Assembly: GCF_012932495.1 (NCBI RefSeq)
Contig: NZ_JABCNG010000007.1
Location: forward strand, 1 to 64,000
Direction: 5' to 3'
Source of the DNA: Novosphingobium sp. SG919
GTDB taxonomy: Bacteria; Pseudomonadota; Alphaproteobacteria; Sphingomonadales; Sphingomonadaceae
DNA length: 64,000 nucleotides
The notes beneath the pieces were generated by a model. That model did no database searches. It saw only the letters and a program-made list of their open reading frames with translations, and was not told where the DNA came from. This document shows, one piece after another, positions 8,501 to 15,735 of the stretch (the stretch's first letter is position 1; every line of letters begins with the position of its first letter). The translations under genes were made by a program, and so were the position numbers.

Positions 8501-9392
8501 GCTGCTCGCCGATCCGATGAAGGACAACCGCGTCGTCGGAGGCGGTTTCCCTGAGTTATGGAAACAGCGCGCCGACCAGCTTCTGGCGCTTCCCGGCGAT
8601 CACCATCGCCATGCACTAGTCATGCTCGGCGCCCATTATGTCTGGCTCTTCAACGTCGATCCGAAATGGACACACTGCGCTATCCTGCCGGCGATCGCCA
8701 GTGGCGACGCCGATGGCGACGCTGTCTGGGATGGTATCTTCTGGACTGGTCGGCTGCCGTCGCGCGACACGTTTGCGCTTATCAAGCCAGGGCTGATCGC
8801 ACGCGCCCGACAAGGTGGCGCGCGGCGCAAGAGCAACAATGTCATTTCCGGCATGCTGCTCGGCGGCTGGGGTGGCGAGGCCGATGCCGCTGAACCCGAG
8901 CGGCTTTTGACCGATGCCGAGTTGCGGGAAGTGCTGATCCATGCCGATGACGAACTGCGCGGTAAGTTTCTCTGGCACCTCAGCCACTTCTCGAACAACA
9001 TACAGACGCGTTGGCCCGAGCGGCTCGTGCCGTTCCTGCGCACCGTCTGGCCTAAGCAGCGGGCGCTCCGAAATCCAAGCGTCTCTGCGCGCCTGGTCGA
9101 TCTGGCCCTAGGCAGCGGCGATCAGATGCCCGCTGTGGTCGAGGTAATCCTGCCTCGGCTCGTGCCCACCCGATCGACATCGATGCACATGATGCTGGTT
9201 ACCAGCGATGGTTCGTCGCACCCGGCCTATCGCTATCCAGCGGCATTGCTCGATCTCTTATGGGCCGTGCTCAGCGACGACGTGCAGCAATGGCCTTACA
9301 AGATCGAAGAGGCGCTCGACCGCCTGAGTGAAGATCCGGTAGTGGGATCAGACTCACGCCTTGCCGAGCTCAGGCGACGGCGCCAGCGCTGA
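5595..9392 (+). CDS. SIR2-domain protein, putative defence-associated NADase (DSR-like)
   Basis: A 1265-residue soluble protein with an N-terminal sirtuin-type NAD-binding domain. Visible motifs are FFCGAGVS (25-32) with GLPNF (37-41), TTNFD (135-139), the catalytic His in HLHGR (171-175) and VGYTAEDPP (221-229). The rest, about residues 300-1265, has no domain I can name and is probably a long helical sensor region. Size and layout match phage-defence sirtuins such as DSR1 and DSR2, which deplete NAD+ when they sense phage proteins. That role is inferred from family knowledge and the neighbouring nuclease genes. Start ATG 5595 has no strong Shine-Dalgarno sequence. No HerA or Argonaute partner is adjacent, so it may act alone. 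Confidence 0.82.
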   Translation: MQFIPNGPSIPDELLVARDAGDVIFFCGAGVSQHEAGLPNFERLGRNVIDILGAAVDSPARSLLTKALEMGRMAGVGGLLATDRVFGLLEREFEVADVRSAVAEAITPKAGAGLSAHRTLLTLATSRAGVTRLVTTNFDLLFEACDPSLACSGPPRLPDPRSDQDFRGIVHLHGRVTPDYRRPADEEFVVSSADFGRAYLSDGWATRFIQSLLSRFQIVFVGYTAEDPPVQYLLEALNLQPGTRKRLYAFQDGESEAAKALWEHKGVQAIPFDSSKGFEPLWDTLAAWADRASNIEGWYDELLAHALAGPMALDPHTRAQVAEIMSTSEGARRFATAETTLDARWLLVFDPAHRFASPDHIEPHLDETPKFDPFSALGLATDPVPDPDTADDYMRNRKVPSDALDIFAVSRSDVDDTAGALAGLRGSAALELAALPPRLKSLGIWLQRIAHQPITLWWAGHQGALHPDVMHSIESWLRQEPNRFPEHIRRQWRWFFAARSDVRPDPDRVRYDLEARSQQEGWSPSIVRTYVDLFKPQITASKAYGVRHPLYWEEEAPEKLVHLDVEYPRPHAPLQIPDEHLAYAISILRGHLELAVSLEQELTGNDYLHFEHTRPDDGGLALGIGEFGIRGPIAMFIEWMGRLQALNPVGARAEFQRWSTDDPYVFARLRIWAVANRIINPDEGASALLSLSDVLFWSSHHQRDLLYAIRDLWPDLSAASRTAIEQRLLTTTYPWTSEVRGGPDRATAHYRLSRLHWLVSQGVTFGFDVDAEQARLRAFDPDWMPVIGDHAADSHAPEVYSIETDTTPDAILETPIPDILAAAREAGGRADFFSHIERDPFRGLADARPLRALAALNHVARSGEAPLHSWSAFLYAETRLKDSVRMIALIAGRLRQLPPALLLGIAYPVSDWMQRIGHRFYGDAAAVLPALWDTVVSALAIFGETRPHPPDQSWADDALKAPVGRLARLLLADPMKDNRVVGGGFPELWKQRADQLLALPGDHHRHALVMLGAHYVWLFNVDPKWTHCAILPAIASGDADGDAVWDGIFWTGRLPSRDTFALIKPGLIARARQGGARRKSNNVISGMLLGGWGGEADAAEPERLLTDAELREVLIHADDELRGKFLWHLSHFSNNIQTRWPERLVPFLRTVWPKQRALRNPSVSARLVDLALGSGDQMPAVVEVILPRLVPTRSTSMHMMLVTSDGSSHPAYRYPAALLDLLWAVLSDDVQQWPYKIEEALDRLSEDPVVGSDSRLAELRRRRQR

Positions 9393-9638
9393 TCCACTGT
9401 AAGCGCAGCCGGTGAGGGAGGAAGCCTGACCCTGAGGACGAGCCCAGGGCGTCATCCTAAGCCTCCCCGCGCGAATAAGTGCTAAACGTCGGCTTCTGAC
9501 AAGAGCTGACGCTAAACCCGCGGCACGGGAACGATGGGGTTTGTCCCAGATTTGGACCATGCGGATGAAAAGCCGTTCAATGCGCGAAATCAACGCGCCG
9601 GCTATTCCTCACCCGGCCTGCCGCGCGGTCTCCTCCAG

Positions 9639-9839
9639 TTGGGCGATGCGTTCCGAACAGATGGCATAGATGACACCGCTTCCGCCGTCATCCTCTGCGT
9701 CATAGAGCGCGCGCCGCAATGGATCAGGCACGATCTGGATGCCAAGGACGAGGCCATTTGCACCCGTGCTGAAGAAACCCTGGCTGCGATGATTGCCAAT
9801 GCGCTGCGCGAAGAGTCGAGTGAGGCTGGCGCGGCCTAA
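9639..9839 (+). CDS. Small conserved hypothetical protein, paralogue 2
   Basis: In-frame sequence VIERAPQWIRHDLDAKDEAI followed by TRAEETLAAMIANAL is clearly homologous to the product at 1992-2159. The start is unresolved: TTG 9639 gives 66 residues; the ORF stays open to an ATG at 9534 but that extension looks non-coding. The two copies are diverged, so this is not a recent duplication. It may be a degraded or alternative-start copy. Function unknown. Confidence 0.5.
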   Translation: MGDAFRTDGIDDTASAVILCVIERAPQWIRHDLDAKDEAICTRAEETLAAMIANALREESSEAGAA

Positions 9840-10245
9840 AGCCGCCCGCCGCATCGGTACTCTCATGATGTATCTCCGGCGCTGGATCGGCCGCGCAGGA
9901 ACCTTTTGAGCATCCTCGCCCGAGAGCTGAAGGCGCGCGCGCCACTTTTCCATAAATCACGCAAAAACTTGGCGCGCGGATTGGCGTCTGGTATCGTGGG
10001 ACCGCGCTGCGCAAAGGGCAGCGCCGGGACTGGTAATCCCGCCTGTAACGCAAACTCGGAGAACACGGTTTTCCGGGGTGTCGCGGCGTATGTCCAGACC
10101 TTCGGGTTAAAGGCGGCGACGCATGTCACAGGCATGTTACCAGCTCCGGCGGCTCCCGCGCGCAAGCGTGCGGGAGCTCGGGGTCAGTCCGCGTGATGAC
10201 CTGAGACCTTCCGCTTCCCGCTTCTGACGCGGACCGGAGGTACAT
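9840..10245. other. Intergenic stretch with a stem-loop
   Basis: About 400 bp without a supported gene; overlapping ORFs on both strands (9906-10196 plus, 9863-10165 minus) look like GC-rich noise. At 10152-10177 there is a hairpin with arms GCTCCCGC and GCGGGAGC but no following T-run. A strong Shine-Dalgarno GGAGG at 10236-10240 belongs to the gene starting at 10246. Confidence 0.45.
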
Positions 10246-10830
10246 ATGGACACGATCGTTCCTGCTACTTCATCCCACCTTGGCGCCCCCGCGCTGGGCG
10301 CTGCCATCATCACGTTGCCGAGCGAGAATTCCGAACTAGGTGCGCTGTGGCGACGTTACGACGCGCGGCCCGTTCGGCTCCTGCGCACGCGCGAAGGCCG
10401 TGCACTCAGCCTGGATCGCTATCAGCGCGCCGGCGAGTTCATGAGTTCGCTGGTCTCACCCATGGCTGATGACACTGCCTATTTGTTCTATTCTGCCGGC
10501 ATCGTCGCGCAGCTGGCGATGTCGTCGCACCTACTCGACGTGGGTTTTCCCGATGCGTGGTGCGCCAAGTACATCGGCCTCCATGTCGATCGTTCCCTGG
10601 CCTACGCCAACGCCACGGCTTTCGGCTGCGACGATGCCGAGACCGAGCGGCTGATGGACGTGCTCTCGCCCTACTGGAAATGGAACGACCTTAGCCGCGC
10701 CCACGGCATCAAGCCTGACACGGGAGGCTTTGCCGCCGGGCAGGTTCGCGACATCATTACCGGGCTGGTAGACCATGTCGCCGAAGTGACCGGGCACGGC
10801 CGACGCAAGCAGCGCCAGGCGCCGTCCTGA
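10246..10830 (+). CDS. Conserved hypothetical protein of the mobile element
   Basis: A 194-residue soluble protein without a domain I recognise. The start is well supported: GGAGG five bases before ATG 10246. The sequence has an acidic and hydrophobic centre (YLFYSAGIVAQLAMSSHLLD around 85-104), then WCAKYIGLHVDRSLAYANATAFGCDDAE, and a basic tail (GRRKQRQAPS). Its codon use matches the transfer genes rather than the AT-richer cassette at 3.2-5 kb, so I take it as element backbone. No signal peptide or membrane segment. Function unknown. Confidence 0.65.
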   Translation: MDTIVPATSSHLGAPALGAAIITLPSENSELGALWRRYDARPVRLLRTREGRALSLDRYQRAGEFMSSLVSPMADDTAYLFYSAGIVAQLAMSSHLLDVGFPDAWCAKYIGLHVDRSLAYANATAFGCDDAETERLMDVLSPYWKWNDLSRAHGIKPDTGGFAAGQVRDIITGLVDHVAEVTGHGRRKQRQAPS

Positions 10831-11114
10831 TCGGTCTCGCCGCACCAGGCTGATTCGCGCGGTGATACCGATTGGCGGGCAATGGACTGCGCGACACGAT
10901 TGAATCTGGCTGTTATCCAGCTACGCAGCGCCTGCTCGCAAAATTTTTTTGGTGTTCGTGCGAGGTCGTGTCGGTGCGCTTCGGTATACCGGGCAGCCTG
11001 CTGGCGGCAGATGCCGCTTGCCCTGGATTCTCAGGTGGTTGCGCTTTTCCCGCAACGCCCCAATTCTACTCGTGGCCGGCCAATCCAACCCAGGAAACAG
11101 GAAGGATGTGCCAC

Positions 11115-11324
11115 ATGAATACCGCCTCTCCCAATTCCTTCGTGCGTCTGCCCCAGGTGCTCAAGGAAACCGGACTTTCGCGCGCGACGCTCTATCGCAA
11201 GGTCCATGACGGGACCTTCCCCAAACAGTCGCGCATCGCCACGCGCTGCGTGGGCTGGCGTCGCAGCGCGCTCGACCAGTGGCTGCAGAACCCCATGTTC
11301 TATTCCGTCGACGACTTTACCTGA
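11115..11324 (+). CDS. AlpA-family DNA-binding regulator
   Basis: A 69-residue helix-turn-helix protein. FVRLPQVLKETGLSRATLYR at residues 10-29 is the winged MerR/AlpA-type motif, followed by HDGTFPKQSRIATRCVGWR and ALDQWLQ, the usual AlpA end. ATG 11115 follows a purine-rich AGGAAACAGGAAGG leader; the longer frame from 10872 is not needed. AlpA proteins act as excisionase-like or regulatory factors for P4-type integrases, so this is the likely partner of the integrase at 19437-20687, although not adjacent to it. Confidence 0.85.
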   Translation: MNTASPNSFVRLPQVLKETGLSRATLYRKVHDGTFPKQSRIATRCVGWRRSALDQWLQNPMFYSVDDFT

Positions 11325-11379
11325 TGGGCCCCGCACAATGGTGCCGCCCGATGGCAAGTCATCGGGCGGCCTGAATTTT

Positions 11380-11655
11380 TCACCATGGCCACCAGCGCTG
11401 CCACCAGTGCCCATAGACGGCGCGGGCCAGGGTTGAGAGGGCCTTAGCCAGCTCGGCCTGCACCGCCTCGACACTGATGCCATGGCGCTGGGCCAGCTCG
11501 GCATAGCTGGCACCCTCGAAGCGCACGGCCCCAAAGATCGCGCGCTGCCGCCTGGTCATCCGACGTAAGCCGCGCTGACCCCGGCGCCAGAACGTGCGCG
11601 GCGAGATCGGCGGCAGGACGGGCGTGCCCCATTCGGGCGGAAGAGGCCGGCTCAT
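11380..11655 (-). CDS. Small sigma-70 region 4-like DNA-binding protein
   Basis: A 91-residue protein whose C-terminal half MTRRQRAIFGAVRFEGASYA, then ELAQRHGISVEAVQAELAKA, is a region-4-type helix-turn-helix as in RNA polymerase sigma factors. No region 2 is present, so it cannot be a complete sigma factor; it is more likely a transcriptional regulator of the element. The tail is rich in tryptophan (HWWQRWWPW), which is unusual. Its start codon at 11655 overlaps the ardC stop by four bases (ATGA), so it is translated from the ardC message. Confidence 0.7.
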   Translation of the reverse strand: MSRPLPPEWGTPVLPPISPRTFWRRGQRGLRRMTRRQRAIFGAVRFEGASYAELAQRHGISVEAVQAELAKALSTLARAVYGHWWQRWWPW

Positions 11656-12557
11656 GGCCGGTCCTCCCCCCAGGCCAGCAGGAAATCGGCAGCCTTGCTG
11701 GCCGCACTGGCAGCGCGGAAGATCGCCTTCTCGTCGGCACACAACACTTCCAGCCACGCGCCGACGTAATCAGAGTGCCGCACCGTCGGCACAATGCCCA
11801 GCGCGGCACAGGCAAAGGCACTGGCCATTTCCGCAACAAGTTCCTCTTTTGCGTAGGACGCAGAACCAAACTTGCCGGTCTGGTCCCGGTCCAGCCGGCT
11901 CTTGTGGCCGGAGGCATGCCCTAGTTCGTGCAGCGCTGTGCGGAACCAGTTGATCGGCTCGGGGAAGGCAGCCTGGGGCGGCACCTGCACCACGTCATGG
12001 GTGGGGGAATAGAACGCTTCCCCGCCCCCGATGCGGAAGGTCACCCCGCTGTTCTGGATCACGCGGTCCGCACCAGCAATCGCCAGTTCGGGCGCAATCG
12101 GTGCCACAGGCTGCACCATGTCGTCAGGCAGGTCCTCGCACTGGTCGAGATTGAACACGGTAAAGCGCTTCAGAAATGCCACCGTGCGCGCTTCGCGGTC
12201 TTCGTCTCGGGCCTTGGCAGCTTCCTCGCGCGGGGTGAAGCGATCAGCATAGCAGACCACCGTGCCCTTCTCGCCGCGCCGGACATGGCCCCCGGCTGCT
12301 TCGGCCTGACGATAGGTCAGCCAGCGCTGCGAGGAAAAGCCCTGCTCGATGGCAGAGGTCCACAGAATGAGAATATTTATGCCTGAGTAGGTCCGGCCAG
12401 AGCCGGCATTGTGGGGCAACGTGCAGGGACAGCGACTGGCGTCCCAGGGCTGCACCCAGGGCAGACGCCCGGCTTCGAGTTCGGCAATGATGCGGGACGT
12501 CACCTCGGCATAGAGGGACTGGCGTTCACGCGTATTCACGGTGCTCATGATCTTCAA
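11652..12557 (-). CDS. ardC: Antirestriction protein ArdC
   Basis: Single-stranded-DNA-binding antirestriction protein that shields incoming plasmid or ICE DNA. The 301 residues show the ArdC plan: an N-terminal DUF1738 domain (LYAEVTSRIIAELEAGRLPW, 15-34; NAGSGRTYSGIN, 50-61) and a C-terminal metallopeptidase-like domain with HELGH at 210-214 followed by the third ligand region KEELVAEMASAFACAALGI. A second possible start, M4, lies at 12548. It is encoded away from the GC-rich leader 12558-12892 and is coupled to the downstream sigma-like gene. Fits a conjugative element entering restriction-proficient hosts. Confidence 0.92.
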   Translation of the reverse strand: MKIMSTVNTRERQSLYAEVTSRIIAELEAGRLPWVQPWDASRCPCTLPHNAGSGRTYSGINILILWTSAIEQGFSSQRWLTYRQAEAAGGHVRRGEKGTVVCYADRFTPREEAAKARDEDREARTVAFLKRFTVFNLDQCEDLPDDMVQPVAPIAPELAIAGADRVIQNSGVTFRIGGGEAFYSPTHDVVQVPPQAAFPEPINWFRTALHELGHASGHKSRLDRDQTGKFGSASYAKEELVAEMASAFACAALGIVPTVRHSDYVGAWLEVLCADEKAIFRAASAASKAADFLLAWGEDRP

Positions 12558-13117
12558 GCTCCTTAAACCGCCATGGCCCGGCGCCGGGGTGGCGGGGGGC
12601 GGCAGGAGCGGACCGACAGCCCCGCATCAGGCGGCGGGGTGCATCCGAAGGAGCGCAACAGCGTGGAGCACCCGGAGCCGCGCAGCGGGCCGGGTTGCGC
12701 CCCGTCGCGGCGGGGCTACAGGGCCGTGACGCCCCCCGTCACCTCGGAGCCGAGGCAAACGCCGCCGCGCACCCACAGCGCGGCGACAACCGGACAGGAG
12801 CCAAAGGCGGACCGACGGGGCCGGCCAACAGGGCCGGGCCAAGTGTCAGCGATCGTACCGGCCATGACTAACTAGACGGGAGAGTTGGCTCGGTGGGAGC
12901 ACAACGGAACGAGGACGTGACGCGATCGCGCGCGATGATCGAAAGTTATCTTTTATGCTATGGCGTCAACTGGCGTGAAGTTAGCGCAATGAGACCGTTT
13001 CCGGCGGGCGGTTCTCTATGGCTTCTCCGGCTGACAAAGGAAGGCTTTCCCCAAAGACTTGCGCCGATCTGTTCTTCTTATGTTTGCGATTGCAGGCCGA
13101 TCGTCTATGCTCGAACA
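12558..13117. other. GC-rich leader and intergenic region upstream of ardC
   Basis: 560 bp with no convincing gene. The first 300 bp are very GC-rich with short CGGGGC/GCCCCG runs that could fold extensively; an ORF at 12573-12875 consists mainly of Gly, Arg and Pro and is probably artefactual. From about 12890 the composition becomes AT-richer, and this part probably holds the promoter of the rightward operon starting at 13118. Confidence 0.45.
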
Positions 13118-13432
13118 ATGGAAAATCGGCGCAACCTTATTTTGTCATTCGACGAAATACGCACAAGTTATCAGGCACGGGCAGTTCTAGACGTTCTAGC
13201 CAAGGAGCGGAGTGCCAACAGCTGCCTGCTCGATAAATGGCTTGCAGCAATCGGGCTGTCTGCATCGAGGCAGGCGATTTCCGATTTGCTCGATCGGCTG
13301 GAAAAGGAGGGATTAGTTCGACTGGAAACGGTCGATGATTTCCAGGTCGTCCATCTGCGGCGCCTCGGCGGCGACGTGGCATCTGGGCGTGAGATCCGGG
13401 ACTGGATCGCTAGGCCCGAACTTCCGGAGTGA
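13118..13432 (+). CDS. Winged-helix protein (VpaChn25_0724-like), first gene of a three-gene operon
   Basis: A 104-residue protein starting MENRRNLILSFDEIR. Residues 20-70 (ARAVLDVLAKERSANSCLLD, IGLSASRQAISDLLDRLEKE, GLVRLETVDD) form a winged helix-turn-helix like MarR or the phage-associated VpaChn25_0724 family, with the typical tail HLRRLGGDVASGREI. ATG 13118 is preferred to the longer frame from 12893, whose extension is not protein-like. The DUF6035 gene starts seven bases after its stop. I infer a transcriptional regulator or phage sensor for the operon. Confidence 0.65.
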   Translation: MENRRNLILSFDEIRTSYQARAVLDVLAKERSANSCLLDKWLAAIGLSASRQAISDLLDRLEKEGLVRLETVDDFQVVHLRRLGGDVASGREIRDWIARPELPE

Positions 13433-13439
13433 GCTGATC

Positions 13440-14870
13440 TTGGGCCGGCATCAACGCACCATCCTCATTGCAGATTTCGAATTGCCGCGCGGAGCCGTCA
13501 CGATCGAACAGTTGATGGCAATGCCCCGTGCCGGCTGGGAGCATTTGCGGACCCAGATCAATATGCGCCGCCGCGAGGATAAGGGCAGACCTTTAGCGAA
13601 GTGCCGGCTTTGCGAAGGTGGAATCTTCATCAGGGCGCAAGCTGATCGGGGCGACCATATCCCGATATACGCGCATTACCCCGAAGCAAGCAGAAATTGC
13701 CCTTGGTACGAAGGCAATAATCTGCGTGAGGACGATGCTCGCGCCGCTCAATACCAAGGGCATCAGGAGTCTGCGCTGCACCGGCGACTGTGCTCGACGA
13801 TTGAGCAATTGGTCAAAGCCGACCCTCGCTGTTCGCACAGCGCGGTGAACACCTATCTGCGACCAGAAATCCACAAGCGCGGTCGTTGGCCCGACGTCTT
13901 CGCGGACTTGAGCGGCCTGGGTCGCTTCGCGCTGGAAGTGCAGTTGTCTAAGCCGTTCGCTCCAGAAGTCGCTGCCCGCCACGTGCATTATGATGATGAG
14001 GGCATCGCATTGGTATGGATCTTCAGCACTCTTGAAGAACCGATGCCGCAGGGATTTCATGATGTCGTTGCCATGCAGCGAGGCAATGCCTTCGTATTCG
14101 ATGATGAGGCTGAGGCCGCTTCGATCGAGCGCGGCACCCTAGTTCTGAAATGCTTCATAGAAAATGGCCATGGCGGCTGGAGTGAACCGAGTCTGGTCTC
14201 GCTGGACGATCTGCAGACTGGCGCCGGTCGATCGGCATTTGTGGAAGATTGTCGATCCAAGGCACTGAAACAGCGGAGCAAGCAGGAGCGGGCGCGCTGG
14301 TGGGATGCTATGAAACTGGCCCGGGAAGAGCGACCGAACTCACCGGAATACAGCAACCACTACGAAGACCCGTGGTCAGATATGAAGTCGGGCGTTCCCG
14401 GTGTGTGGGAATGGGAGCGGGATTTCTGGATCGAGCGGTCCAACCGCGCCCGTGCTCACACGGCCGTGCTTTACGCGATCTTGTGTTCAGTGGCGCATAG
14501 CGCAGCCGCCCATCGCCCGATTCTCCACATCACCAAGTTTTCCGGCGAGAGTGCGGTATTATCCATGCTCAACAGCAAGCTGAGCGGATCCGACTTCATG
14601 CATTGCGCCAGCCTGATCGAGACCTTTGTGGGTTCGACTTCCCTATCTTACCTGCTCGAGAAGAATTCGCTCCGCCGGATCATTGCCGAAGCCAAGCAGA
14701 GCGAGGCTCAGGTGGATCAAGATCATGCCCTTTGGCGGATCATGGCCCGGCTTTTCCCGGAAGTGCTCGACGGTCTCGTGAGAGCAGAGTTGGCAGACCT
14801 CGGACAATTGCCCGACTGGGCGTCCCCACTATCGGCTGGGCCGGAAACTGAACTGGCGGTCGCGGGATGA
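13440..14870 (+). CDS. DUF6035 family CoiA-like putative nuclease
   Basis: A 476-residue protein combining a zinc motif and a nuclease-like core. CRLCEGGIFIRA and, 25 residues on, ASRNCPWYEG resemble the CoiA zinc ribbon. Then RGRWPDVFADLSG and RFALEVQLSK give the D...E-x-Q core of CoiA-type PD-(D/E)XK nucleases. The C-terminal 250 residues are unassigned. The start is TTG 13440, preceded by CCGGAG and seven bases after the regulator; no ATG fits. It overlaps the TIGR02391 gene by four bases (ATGA). Family name is from memory; the nuclease-like core is visible. Confidence 0.75.
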   Translation: MGRHQRTILIADFELPRGAVTIEQLMAMPRAGWEHLRTQINMRRREDKGRPLAKCRLCEGGIFIRAQADRGDHIPIYAHYPEASRNCPWYEGNNLREDDARAAQYQGHQESALHRRLCSTIEQLVKADPRCSHSAVNTYLRPEIHKRGRWPDVFADLSGLGRFALEVQLSKPFAPEVAARHVHYDDEGIALVWIFSTLEEPMPQGFHDVVAMQRGNAFVFDDEAEAASIERGTLVLKCFIENGHGGWSEPSLVSLDDLQTGAGRSAFVEDCRSKALKQRSKQERARWWDAMKLAREERPNSPEYSNHYEDPWSDMKSGVPGVWEWERDFWIERSNRARAHTAVLYAILCSVAHSAAAHRPILHITKFSGESAVLSMLNSKLSGSDFMHCASLIETFVGSTSLSYLLEKNSLRRIIAEAKQSEAQVDQDHALWRIMARLFPEVLDGLVRAELADLGQLPDWASPLSAGPETELAVAG

Positions 14871-15667
14871 AGAAGCTGTTTTCGCAAGCCGAACTCGAGG
14901 CGATCGCCGGAGCACTTGGCGATACCAATGTGGGTTTGCAGGGCGCCGAGATCGAAATGCTGATCGCCAGGTGCGAAATGACCGATCCTGGCCCGATCAC
15001 GAAGCGTGTCAGGATTTATAATGCGTTCGCCGAGAGCCAGAACCGGTGCGGTGATCGGACCCGCGTGCTCGGCTTCATTCGGAATGCGATGAAGCCGGCC
15101 CGCTATGTACGCGACCCGGATCGCTTCGAACCCATGCGGACGAGCCTGAATTTCGCGCTGGCCTTCGCCGGGCTGGTAGTCACAGAAGCCGGTGAAATCG
15201 AGGCGGTGACCGTCGCCACGACGTTGCCTGAGGCCCAACGACGCGCGAACGAATTGCGCTGCGACCTCGAAACGCGAGGCGTTCATAGGGACGTGCTGGC
15301 CTTTTGCCGGGCAGAGCTGGTCGCCGACGACTATTTCCATGCGGTGCAGGAAGCGGTGAAGAGCGTCGCTGCGAAAATGAGGGCTAAGACAGGATTGACC
15401 GATGATGGCTCGACACTTGTCGATCGTGCTCTGGGTGGAACGCCGCCGATGATCGCGATCAACCCGCTTTCAAGCGAAAGCGAACGGGGTGAGCAGCGGG
15501 GATTTGCAAATCTCGTCCGTGGAACTTTCGGGATGTTCCGCAACCCAACGGCGCATGAGCCTCGCATCCACTGGCCGATGTCGAACGGTGATGCCCAGGA
15601 TCTTTTGACGCTGGTCTCGTTGATACATCGCCGCCTCGATGCCAGCCATATGCCAGCCCGCGGATAG
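14867..15667 (+). CDS. TIGR02391 (Ymh) family protein
   Basis: A 266-residue protein whose C-terminal domain fits TIGR02391: YFHAVQEAVKSVAAKMRAKTGL (about 153-174), then DGSTLVDRALGG, PPMIAINPLSSESERGEQRG and GTFGMFRNPTAHEPRIHW. R-N-x-x-x-H here resembles the RNA-cleaving Rx4-6H motif of HEPN proteins, so an RNase-type effector role is plausible but inferred. The N-terminal 140 residues are unassigned. ATG 14867 overlaps the stop of the DUF6035 gene. Family members often sit in defence islands near restriction systems. Confidence 0.8.
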   Translation: MKKLFSQAELEAIAGALGDTNVGLQGAEIEMLIARCEMTDPGPITKRVRIYNAFAESQNRCGDRTRVLGFIRNAMKPARYVRDPDRFEPMRTSLNFALAFAGLVVTEAGEIEAVTVATTLPEAQRRANELRCDLETRGVHRDVLAFCRAELVADDYFHAVQEAVKSVAAKMRAKTGLTDDGSTLVDRALGGTPPMIAINPLSSESERGEQRGFANLVRGTFGMFRNPTAHEPRIHWPMSNGDAQDLLTLVSLIHRRLDASHMPARG

Positions 15668-15735
15668 TGGTCCAGGCAGGGCCAGCGTAACATTGGCCGT
15701 TGCCACTCTGCCATAACCACGGCTATCGATTCGGT

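Noticed and set aside
9609-9953. Minus-strand ORF overlapping paralogue 2
   Set aside because: The plus-strand frame matches the paralogue at 1992-2159; the minus frame is its shadow.
12573-12875. ORF of 100 residues upstream of ardC
   Set aside because: Pro/Gly/Arg/Thr composition of random GC-rich sequence and no convincing ribosome binding site.
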